Shown here piece by piece: positions 53,783-64,000 of a stretch of 64,000 nucleotides of DNA; position 1 is the first letter of the stretch, and each line of letters opens with the position of its first letter. The notes beneath the pieces were generated by a model. The model saw only the letters and a list, made by a program, of their open reading frames with translations. It did not search any database and was not told where the DNA came from. The translations under genes were made by a program, and so were the position numbers. The stretch spans positions 620,001-684,000 of the forward strand of contig JAJNNQ010000098.1 in NCBI GenBank assembly GCA_027886175.1, in the 5' to 3' direction. This stretch comes from Phylloscopus collybita (lineage: Eukaryota > Chordata > Aves > Passeriformes > Phylloscopidae).

Positions 53783-56700
53783 GTAAGTGGTCACCTCTGC
53801 AGGATGCACCTGAGGAAGGAGCTTAGTTTTGAGTCTTACGCTCTTCAAGCTTGAAACTTGAAATTTTTTGTCTGGATTTATCTAAGAGTAGTAGGAAAAA
53901 ATAAGTGTGTACTTACTAACGCATTTCTAAATGCTTGCAGCCGCATCTGAGCAGTTAGTTTGCATTTCCCTTGCTGGGCAATGTAAAAACTTGATCCTTT
54001 CTTGGAAACTATAAGAAATTGCAAATCCAGTGATGTAGAGTCGTGGATGGAACCTGAACTTTTTTCTGTGCAATTCATCTTAAGATTTTTTGGTACCCAA
54101 ACTTTCTGACTTTGTGGTTTCAGTAGTGATGTATGTACTAGACTCCTTTAGTGAAAAGATGGTCTTAAAACCAGTTTCAAATTACATTTTGAATAGAAAA
54201 AATGTTTTGGCTTTTCATTGATGTTGATTATTCTCTGTAATTTAATTGATTGATTAACCCTTCATGTAGAATTGTTGAAGTCTGACTTCTTTAAGCTGCC
54301 AGAAGTGTAAGGAAATGACTGGATACCCCAACGTTTTTGGGGTGGAGAAATACAATTTCAAATAGTGAAGAGCTGCAGTTTATTTTCTGCAGTTGAACTG
54401 TTCGTACTAATTAGTTATAAAATACACCAGCAATGCTTTGTGTATGTTAAAAGTTGACTATGGCAAATAGATAAATAAAGATTATGTTGGTGTCTGCCTA
54501 AGGAATATTTAAGTATGGACTGCTAGCAGTGCAGTTGACTTGTCCCTTGTTAACCTTGAAAATCAGCTCTGCAGAGTTAAATTTCAAAAATTAAGACAAC
54601 AATGATGTGCAATTATTATGCAAATGCCTTTCATGAAACATTGTAAACTTCACTGAGGAAAAGCTTGTGTTATAATGGTGATGAAATGGTAATGAAAATG
54701 GTGATTTAAGTTTCTGACAGGAGTGATGTTCCTGCATGAGTTCATCTTAAACAAAATCCACAGTCCTTTAGTGTGTGCTGAAAGGAATCCAGTGCTTTAA
54801 GTATGGTCTGACTAAATATACAAATTACTGGAGAGTTATTCAAGCTTATGCAGTGAATGTTATGAACCATGAGCTAGACTGTCTTTGGGAACTGTTAATT
54901 ATGCTTTGTAAGGTTTTTATCTTCAATTGATAATCAATATTAAATCTGGAATTTTCTTAGTAGGCAAAAAAACTTTATTGAAGCAGTAGAAAGTGGAAGT
55001 AGAAATAGAAGTACTTCGATTTTTTCCCACAAAGTAGTTGAACAATGGTGATGTCTCTCATGTACACAGCTATTGAAATTTAGCTGCCTCAAGCCCCAGA
55101 ATTGTGCAGCTAATTAAGGGAAGCATGGCTACCATTGCATGGCTCACTGCTGAAATTTTACTGTTTTGCATTGCTTCCCGTGTGTGCTACAACATGGGAA
55201 ACTTAACAGAACCGGGAATATATTTGTCCAAATGTACTAACAATTTAAAACCAAGTCATTCTAAAAGGTCCCCATACATGAATGTGCACTTTGGGCTTAA
55301 CTCAGCACCAGTGTGGATGTTTTACACATTGCAAAGTGTTTTTCCTGGAGGAAAACCAGCTCATACTGAAGTTTGTGTGTTTCAGTACCTCTTCCTTGCA
55401 ATTGAATCACAGCATTTAAATGGAATCTTTCACAAATATATGTTACCTTTCTGTAGCATGTTATCTTAATTTAACTTTTAAATAGCTGGCATCTTGATTG
55501 TTAAAAAAAAATCTAAAATAGAGAGGTTAATTTTAAAATGTTGATTGGGATCTTACAGTGGCACAAAACCTCATTTTCACTTGTAAATTCATCTTCTGTT
55601 TGGTGCGACTACTATTCTGCTCAATGAATTCAAGCCCTAATCAATCTTTACTGCATCATGAATTGACAAACTTTCTTCAGGATTGTCTTCCATGAAAATG
55701 CTGGTTGCATTCAAAATGATCTAAATTTTCTACCTTTTTGTTTTGTCACAGATAATTATGTCTTCCTTTTTTACACTGAAAATACTTGGACCTTCTGCCT
55801 AGAGCTCACAAAACACATTTAACAGTTGATGTGACTTTTCTTGCAGTTCATTTCATGTTTGTTTTAATTAGGCTTTTAAGCTCCCTCCTTTCATGTGAAA
55901 ATATCACTCTCATTTGCTGATGTTGTCTTAACCACATTATTTTAAATTTGGTGCTTCATTTTCTCTGCCTGTGTGCTGTCTGCAGCATGTTGACCATGCT
56001 TTTCTGAAACACTTGTCTTCAGAGTTCTGAGAAAAGAACTTTGGGTTTCACTGGGTGAAGAAAGTTTTTCCTTGGGGGTGGAGGACATTGTAGAAGCTGA
56101 TGAGCTGGATGCTTTGATGGGAAGTGATTTTTCTGTGCTTCTCGTTCCTTCTCTCACTTGAAGAGAAAGATTGTTGACCATGGAAATTAGACCTGAAAAC
56201 TGGTGAGGGATTGAAATTCCGTTTCAGAGCTGAACCTGGTGACATTTTGTGCTGTACTGAATAGTTGAACATTGGTGAGAGGAGAAGATAGTAAATTAGG
56301 AGAAGAGATTGTCTGGTGATGGCAATCCCTTGTGCTTCTAGAGGAAACTTCTTCAGGAAGTGTTGATTGTGAAAGACTTCTAGGGACTTCTGTTTCTGAG
56401 AGAGTTCCTAAAGGAATAATGGAAGAGATAAGAGTAGAAAATGAAGCAGGTAGAGGCTGAACAGATACAGTCACATTCAGATCTCAGAACCAAACCAGCT
56501 GGTGATCAGATAAAAGTGGTTATTCAATGAACTGGCTGCTGTCAGACTGCAGCAGGTGAGCTGAGGGGGAGAGGCTGTGCTGTTGAAGCAGATGTCCATT
56601 GTCCTGGTGTTCCCAGGAATGTGCCTATTTGTGCAGGGTGACAGAACAGGGCACAGGTGTGCTGCCTTCCTGCAGTTTCCTCTGGGGGAAGTCAACTTTT

Positions 56701-57342
56701 TGTTCATGACTAGAGAGATGCTGTTCCATGGTAAAGAGAAGATGGCATTTTGAAAATCACTGTTTAATTATCCATGTAATTAAAAGCATCCATACCGAGC
56801 AGTTGAATAAAAAGCCATGTGAGATTTTCTGAAATGCAAGTTGGAGTCATAACTGTAGGCTATGTTTTTGATTACGAAAACTTAATTAACTTCAGTGGTG
56901 ACATCATCTAAACAGATCAAAAGCTCTATAATAAAAGCAGTTGTTATACATACAAGGAAGTCAGTATGCCATTAGTGTGTTCTCAGTGTCATATATAAAG
57001 TATCTGACCTGATAATTTTAACAAATGGCATATTTAATCTTTCAAGATGTAGCTGTCAAGGCAGGTATTTATTTGTTGGTAAATTTGTCAAATACTGATG
57101 ATTCAGCAGCAGAATGTAAGAATTTGAAATTGTTGCTCCTACCGTAGAGCTGCTATTTTCCTGTTGAGAAGCTCTAATCCCTAAACAGGTTGATAAAGTA
57201 ATAAAATAATGTAACTACTGCTAATGATTAAACACTGAAAAATATATGTGCTATGTACTAAGTACTGTGCTATGTTTATTTATGTATTATTATTATTATC
57301 TTTTTTACACAATAACCTCTCTTGGCTGACCACTGCATGCAG
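53783..57342 (+). other. DIAPH2 intron 4, first part
   Basis: Non-coding on the plus strand. It contains the minus-strand serine-rich open segment listed at 55942-56483. Confidence 0.65.
55942..56483 (-). other. Serine-rich open segment on the minus strand, possible gene remnant
   Basis: Two overlapping minus-strand frames (56483-56187 and 56181-55942) together give about 175 residues of Ser/Thr/Gln-rich, protein-like sequence (for example VQPLPASFSTLISS and SSSSASTMSSTPKEKLSS), offset by a frameshift near 56184. I do not recognise a family. It could be a decayed processed pseudogene or an exon fragment, or composition alone. No ATG with good context, polyA tail or splice site supports a live gene. 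Confidence 0.25.
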
Positions 57343-57363
57343 ATAGTCGGAAGTAAAGTTCCG
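57343..57363 (+). CDS. DIAPH2: Candidate DIAPH2 microexon (7 codons)
   Basis: ATAGTCGGAAGTAAAGTTCCG, encoding IVGSKVP, is preceded by a CATGCAG acceptor and followed by a GTGAGT donor. It is phase 0, so inclusion between exon 4 (ATAKS) and the next exon (GGLKN) keeps the frame. It lies between those exons and would add a short loop within the N-terminal regulatory region. Probably alternatively spliced; transcript evidence would decide. Confidence 0.6.
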
Positions 57364-60300
57364 GTGAGTACGAACATGAGAGTTTTGTTTTCTCTTATGA
57401 ACTTCCCTTTTTAGAGATTAGGCTGGAATATTTTGAACTTTTATCTGGGTTTTAAAAGTTCAGTGGGCACAACTGAATCCTTGTTTTATCAAAATAATTG
57501 TCAACTACCTCAATCATGTTTATCTTACCAGTATAAGATCATTGGTAACACTTGAGGGATTTCTTCAAGTTTTCAGTAGTCTATTTCCAAATACTTCAAA
57601 CTCACTGAGCTCATCTCTTCATTGTGAGCAACAAATATAATTTAAGCTTGTCTTGTTTTTTATTGAAGGCAGGCACTTGAAATTTTACATTGACAGTATT
57701 TGGCTTACTTCATTCTGTTTACATGTGGAATTTTTTGTGTCCTAATTGTTATTACTCATAGCTTGTCTTGGAAATGCCAACTTCAACAGATCAATGTGAG
57801 AATAAGATTATTTTAGAGGATTCAGGAGGTCAATAAGTTTAGGATGAGATCACTGAGAGCATAACTTCTCTTATTAAGGACTCATCTACATTTTATGTTT
57901 TCTTGATTGAATTCAAATATTATAAACAAATATTTGAATATTTAATGTTTATAATATTTAATTTGTTGGAGTGAGTTCAGCAAGTTTTTGTTTCCTGGAA
58001 AAAAGGTTTTTTTTGGGGGAATAATTACATATGGATTTTAAATAGTGGTTGAAAGCAAAGATGTTCTTTTAAATTATGGATGGACTTTTTTTTTGATTAC
58101 AGCCAAAACAGGCTTTTCAGGTCCAGCAAGGCTTTCTACTTGGGTCATATTCAGTAATTAAATTCTGTAGTAAAAATAATAGAGAACAATCTATGACTTA
58201 AAACTGTCTAATTATCACCTCAGATGTAGTTAGGCTTTTATCCTACACACTATATTCTTAGATATTTTTCTCTTGGCTTTGTTTTATTCAGTGGCCTTTA
58301 AAGAGACTTTTATGTTCACCAGTACTTTTTAGTTTTGTACACACTCTTGGTTGTTCCCCGATTGAGGAAAATACCTTCCACGTGCTTATGTATTTAAAGG
58401 TATTTGATTTTTGAGGGGCCAAATTATTAATTTTCCTGTTCAGTGTGTTAAAGCCAGTTTCAAATAATCCCTGCTGCTGTGTAGTTTCCTTATGGTGTGA
58501 ATTAGCCTGAACAGCTGCTTTGTGAAGAGGTTATTTTATAAAGGAAGCTGATATTCCCACAATAGGGGAGAAATTCTAAGGTGTTTTCTTCCCCATGCCT
58601 TTGAGTTCAAGGTCTGACAGAGAGCAAGAACAGCTCTGCATTAAAAGCATGTTTTTGTGCAAAATAACTTGCTAAATACTAAAGTAAGAAATGCTGTGCC
58701 TGGAGTATGGCTTCTGCATATTATGGATTAACGAGTGCTTGCACCTCTGTGTGCTTATTCCAGGATTCATCCTTTAGGAACTGTTTGCTTCTGCCAGCAC
58801 ACGGAGCTATTTCCTTGAAGATTTACAGATTCACTGTGATCAGGGATGGGAGGAATTTTGGGATGTTCCTAGTAGTGCTGTTGAGTTGTAGAGATTGCAG
58901 AGAAGAGTTTTCTTTGTTCATGGGAACTTGGGAGCTTGAATTTATTTGAATTTTGCACAGGATCCTCAGCACTGGTGGGACTGCTGTGTGGTGCAAGCTC
59001 TCATTTGAGTTGGCATCAATGAATCATTCTCTGCCTTAATTGTAACACTGAAGGTGACTGGTCAGAAAGTAATTTCTAAGATTTTCATTCTTAAGCATTG
59101 GTTTAATCTCTGAACATTCTTATGTGGTACCCAACCCTCTTCAGTTTCTTTCTACTTCACTTTTGCTTTCATCTTTATTAGATGTTCTCCTGTAAAACAT
59201 TTTTCACTGAGACCTTATATCTCAAAGTAAATGAGAAATGTTTATGTTAAAATCTGATCCATATAAAGGCATAGCAATACTTGAAGATAGTATTCCAATC
59301 AAACTCTCTTTGAACAGGGAAGTAAAAGAAGTAGCACCTGGTTCAGCATTTGAGTTAGCATGGCTAGAGGTAAGAGTGGATTGAGACTGAGACACTGATT
59401 GCAGGGAATAACAGAAAATAATCCTGGTAAGATGAAAATTCTCTGAAAGATTTCAAGAATGGATTTTTATGAGCTGTCTTGAGTGACCATTTTGAAGAGG
59501 GAGGAAAATAAGGAAGGTGAGTTGGTTCCTTATTGCTGTGCAGGTGAAGGTGCTTTTTCAAAGAACCAGTGAAGAAATATGCCTGTCCTGCAAGCCATGG
59601 GAAAGAAGCCTTAGTAGAGCATGCTGCCACTTTGAACTATTGATCTATTTTTGAGGGAGTCATGGGTCTTCTGAAAATAAGGGACTAGGCAGAACAGAGG
59701 TGCTTCACTAATGGCCTGGATGGCACAGAAAGAGGAGACAGCAAGATCCCACCTTGGTTTAAATACAAAACAATGGGTAGCAAAGACTTCAGGTTGCCCC
59801 AGTCTGAGCTGGAATCTCCTTTGGAGCTTGCAGCAGACTGCAGTGGAAGGACAAACTCATCTCTTGGGAAAAACGACTGTCTTGCATTCTAGAGTACTTT
59901 TCAGGGTCTAGCTTAACAGGCAATGGCATTGATTGAAGTTGCTGTTGTCTCATATCTGTGCGTTTTGTGGCTCTCAGCAGCATTTCTGTTCTTTTACCAT
60001 TTGGGGAATGGCTGAAAATGACAAAATTTGTGCCCAGTTAGATCTATATTGTGTAGATTATATGCATTGGCTACATATAAAATCTCTTCTGATTCCCATC
60101 TGTCACAATGGATGGGATAAAGCTGTTCCTTTTTCCTAGTGCTTTACCTTATGGTCGGTCAGAGTGATGATTTTTCTGCATTTTGATGATTTTTGATATA
60201 TTAACCTGATTTACAAGCAGCTTCTACTCTTATAAAGATAACCCCCATCCATTTATTCCTTTTTCTTTTGGTGAAAGAGCACCTCTTTGTTTAGTATGTT

Positions 60301-61495
60301 GATGGTGACTGATTCTAGTCCCTTTATATTCTTCTTACTCATCTTTACCTTGGTCCTTTGATGTGTACCTGGCATGTGATGCCCGGGTAAAGGTGCTTTG
60401 CATGTCAGCAAGGAACATCCTCAAAGCTGACACAGTGCAGAGGACCCTGTTGTCTCTCTACAGTCACAGTCTGTCCTGGTTTTGTTCTGAATCTGAAAGT
60501 GTATTGTGAACTCAGTTCTGTTTTGTGCCTTGAATCTGGCTAGGTCAAAGTCATTAACTTAAGTTTAGCCAAGTTATTTTGTCATCAGCCATACTTAGTG
60601 TATGTTTGGAAAATGAACAGTAAGAATTTGAAGAGAGCAAACCAGAAACTTCATAAGAAGTGGAGCTTTGTGAAAGAGAGACAATTTGAATATTTGTAGT
60701 GGAAGTGATACAATTAAAACCAAATGCATATAAATCCTCTTCTAGGACAGGCACTTGATGTTGCCTTTACACCCATGACATCTTGATCAGGTTCTCTTCA
60801 ACAGACCCTTCAGAGCTAAGGAGCTTTAGGAGCTGCAAATGAATCAAAACCACTCTTCTGAGATAAGCTTACTGCAACTTGTCAGAGCTGTACAAAAGAT
60901 TAGTTGCACCTTTTGGAAAAAATGTTTTGTTTTGTTCATGAGTTTGAATGCTATAGCTCTAAAAACTGATATTCAGGTATTTTAATAGTGAAGTAGTTAT
61001 TTGTCTGTAGTGGCACTTCAGCAGGAGAGACCTCTTTGTCAAATCGCCCATATGATTTTTTGTGGCAAACAAGATCTTCTAGAGATCTCTATTAGGGGCC
61101 AAACATGGACTATGGTACAGCAAAAAATTGGCTTGTCAAGTTGCATGAATTGGGTTTTTTCTGTGTCTCTCTTTATGATTGTTTCCAATAGTGTTGTGAA
61201 GTAGATGTTTAATACACTCTCATTAAATATCTTAATACAGCTGAATGGTGGAATTAAATCATATATTCAGTTTGTAGTGCATGCACTTTTACTCAAAGAA
61301 ATGAAAAAGATTCCAGCAAAAGTAGTTATCCTTGTGATGTAAAACCAAAAGTATTAAACACGGATGACAAATCCAGTGTCTTGAATACTTGTACTATGAT
61401 TTGAAAATTTATATGGAACTATTAGTCTTCTGTTTTATCATCTGAACACTGTTTGATCACTAGAACACTCAGCAGCATTCTGCCTTCTGTGATAG
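57364..61495 (+). other. DIAPH2 intron after the candidate microexon
   Basis: GTGAGT to GATAG; AT-rich, no other gene seen. Confidence 0.7.
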
Positions 61496-62068
<573 letters not shown>

Positions 62069-62143
62069 CTGGGTTAACAATTTTGGACATGAAGGTCTTG
62101 GACTTCTGTTGGATGCATTGGAAAAGCTTCTGGACAAGAAACA
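62069..62143 (+). CDS. DIAPH2: DIAPH2 exon 6
   Basis: 75 nt starting with the last base of Ser, then WVNNFGHEGLGLLLDALEKL and LDKK, ending CA before GTAAGG (phase 2). WVNNFGHEGLGLLLD is the conserved second helix pair of the inhibitory domain. Confidence 0.92.
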
Positions 62144-62224
62144 GTAAGGACCTGGATCATTTGAAGGGAGGGATGGGGAGGTTGTGAAGATTTTCCTTAT
62201 GTGATTTTCCATGTTCCTTTCAAG
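62144..62224 (+). other. DIAPH2 intron 6 (81 bp)
   Basis: A very short intron, GTAAGG to TTTCAAG, close to the minimum for vertebrate splicing. Confidence 0.85.
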
Positions 62225-62294
62225 GCAAGAAAGTATTGATAAGAAGAATCAACATAAACTTATCCAGTGCCTCAAAGCATTTATGAACAATAAA
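62225..62294 (+). CDS. DIAPH2: DIAPH2 exon 7
   Basis: 70 nt completing Gln and encoding QESIDKKNQHKLIQCLKAF then MNNK, ending at GTAAGT, phase 0. KNQ.KLIQCLKAFMNNK is conserved in DIAPH2. Confidence 0.92.
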
Positions 62295-63301
62295 GTAAGT
62301 ATTATTTTAAAGTCACATACTTCTAGCATGACTGGGTTTTGTTGCGTTCAAGATGTATATTGCACGTTAAATGTTGGAGAGGGAAGGAAAGCTTGTATAT
62401 CCAGTGTGTAACTCTTTGGAAATGCAGGTCTTAAACTTAGTGTAACTTCTCTTGAGAGTCTTCTTCATGAACCTTTCTGCATTTTTTCTTAATTTTGTTA
62501 AACACTGTTGATCTCTGGAAGTAAAATATTTGATAAAGAGAGGATGATAGTCTAAATTTCAGGTAAGTGAATTTGGAAATGAATTACTTGGAAATTTAAA
62601 AAAAAATAGCTTTCCAAATTCAGATTTCAATACATGATTCAATATAATGTACTTTTCACCTGATTTAAATTGACTAGGATTTGATATCTTTTTAGTTGCA
62701 GTTTTTAAGTTGATAGGTCATAGGTAAAGGATTAGGTTAAGTTGTATCTAATTTATTTCTAACACAGTTTATTGAGGTTTATAGAGTATGAGTACCTTTT
62801 AGAAGCTGATGTGTTAAACTTGTAATTTTGCTTTATTCATAGCAAAATCTGAAGTCTTGTATTTATGTATCCTCCCCAGCAAATAAAACTGCATAAAAGT
62901 TACTTATAATTACTTTTACTCAGTTTAGAAAAATCTCACAGAAGAGCTTGCCTAATGAAGTGTGAGAAAAACAGATTTTTCATACTTCTGAGGTGTTTCA
63001 GATATAGATAGAAAATAAAACCTGATTTGTCTTTTGGTGGGTACTGATTTTACAAGGTCCTGCTGTCCTCCTGAGGAGCTGAATCGTTCTCTGTCAGGAG
63101 AAAGCCTCAAATGCAAGACTGGGGACACTGACCTGTGGCCCCAAGCAGTGATGGCCAGGGGTTTTGGTGGAGTTTTGGTAGAGTGTTGCCAAACCCCCTC
63201 TGGGTGGGAGGAGTTGGGAGAATCCCTCAGGATCTTAAGTTGGGTGACGCGTATCCAAGGCAAGCACAACCTTTTCACCATGAGCTTTTTGTTTCTCCCA
63301 G
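62295..63301 (+). other. DIAPH2 intron 7
   Basis: GTAAGT to TTTCTCCCAG; no other feature seen. Confidence 0.75.
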
Positions 63302-63438
63302 TATGGTTTGCAAAGGATTCTAGGAGATGAAAGAAGTCTCTTGCTGTTGTCAAGAGCAATCGATCCAAAGCAACCACACATGATGACTGAGACAGTGAAA
63401 ATACTTTCTGCTATCTGCATTGTTGGAGAGGAAAACAT
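63302..63438 (+). CDS. DIAPH2: DIAPH2 exon 8 (gene continues beyond the window)
   Basis: 137 nt encoding YGLQRILGDERSLLLLSRAI to ICIVGEEN plus two bases, ending at GTAAGT (phase 2). It continues the armadillo repeats of the inhibitory domain. The following exons (dimerisation, FH1, FH2 and DAD) are not in the window; 63439-64000 is the start of the next intron. Confidence 0.92.
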
Positions 63439-64000
63439 GTAAGTGAGATATTGAAGCTTTTTTTTGTGCTCCTGGATTGTTAATTTAGACACAGGTGAGA
63501 AAAGTTGTCAGTGAAACAAATGTAACCTATGAAGTCTTTAATGATGTGGTTTAAAATTAAAGAGACTTCACCTGTTGTGTTGCCTTAATTCAGTATTAAA
63601 TCAGAGAAAAGCAAATGAGCAGAGACTTACACACTGTGGCTGAAGTGAAAGGTCTGAAAGAACAAATCACCTCTCTACCACAGGAACAAGTTTACATTTA
63701 CAGCTGGGCTTTGCAACAGTTCAACTTTGAGTTATTTAGCACTTGCCCATGAGATTTTTAAAACAAAGATAATCACATGGCATATGGTTCCTGTAAATTC
63801 ACCACTGTGTTTATTTACTGAAAGTTAAAATGGGCAAACTTCATGTCTTCTATGCAATAAATAGATTAAAACATTTTTATTTCTGAAAGGACAATTTATT
63901 AGAATTTCCAGATGTGAAACATATCAGCTGTTATCAAGTGCGCAGAGTCTTGCAAAGGTTGGGATTTTTCCCCCTCATTGGTTGTTTCTTAGCTGAAATA

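Noticed and set aside
55104..55469. 121-codon plus-strand frame in DIAPH2 intron 4
   Set aside because: Composition is intron-like and AT-rich, no domain, no splice or promoter support.

Overview
The window is vertebrate nuclear DNA, almost certainly from a bird and probably a songbird. Three things point this way: a CR1 LINE tail, avian-type LTRs beginning TGTCTTGG, and the 5' part of a split gene with consensus splice sites that reads as DIAPH2 (diaphanous-related formin 2). The species inference rests on repeat style and gene structure, not on a database match.

Layout: (1) 1-660 is the 5' end of a minus-strand provirus with a tRNA-Trp-type primer binding site. It sits inside the 5' LTR of the next element. 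(2) 661-11233 is ERV1, a plus-strand gammaretrovirus-like provirus. It has an open gag, a gag-pol UAG boundary followed by a strong potential pseudoknot, a pol that is open until near its end, a broken env, and a 3' LTR split by a nested solo LTR. (3) 12507-13051 is a separate solo LTR with a 6-bp target duplication. (4) 15626-23005 is ERV2, the same family on the minus strand. (5) A CR1 tail and a CpG-rich block lead into DIAPH2 exon 1 at 25173-25289. (6) Intron 1, about 25 kb, holds two related LTR-like elements, ERV3 (35949-43620, plus strand, same family as ERV1/ERV2), and a third LTR with a 5-bp target duplication. (7) From 50283 to 63438 come DIAPH2 exon 2, further exons and one candidate 21-nt microexon. 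The gene runs off the right edge.

ERV1, ERV2 and ERV3 can be compared internally. ERV1 keeps the full gag-pro-pol layout. ERV2 and ERV3 share a roughly 2.7-kb internal deletion filled by a short piece that resembles the 3' end of a relative's pol. Both also carry a diverged, glycine-rich segment in gag capsid. ERV3 additionally has a patch in integrase where differences from ERV1 are mostly A-to-G. ERV1 and ERV2, but not ERV3, share a one-base env frameshift. The family looks like a set of defective, recombining copies probably spread by trans-complementation.

The DIAPH2 exons encode the N-terminal tail, the GTPase-binding region and the start of the diaphanous-inhibitory (armadillo) domain. 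All junction phases agree. The most notable signals are the candidate readthrough pseudoknot in ERV1, the mosaic structure and A-to-G patch of ERV3, nested insertions with clean target duplications, an Env that keeps the SU CXXC motif but lacks the usual TM cysteine motif, and a sense-oriented provirus in DIAPH2 intron 1.
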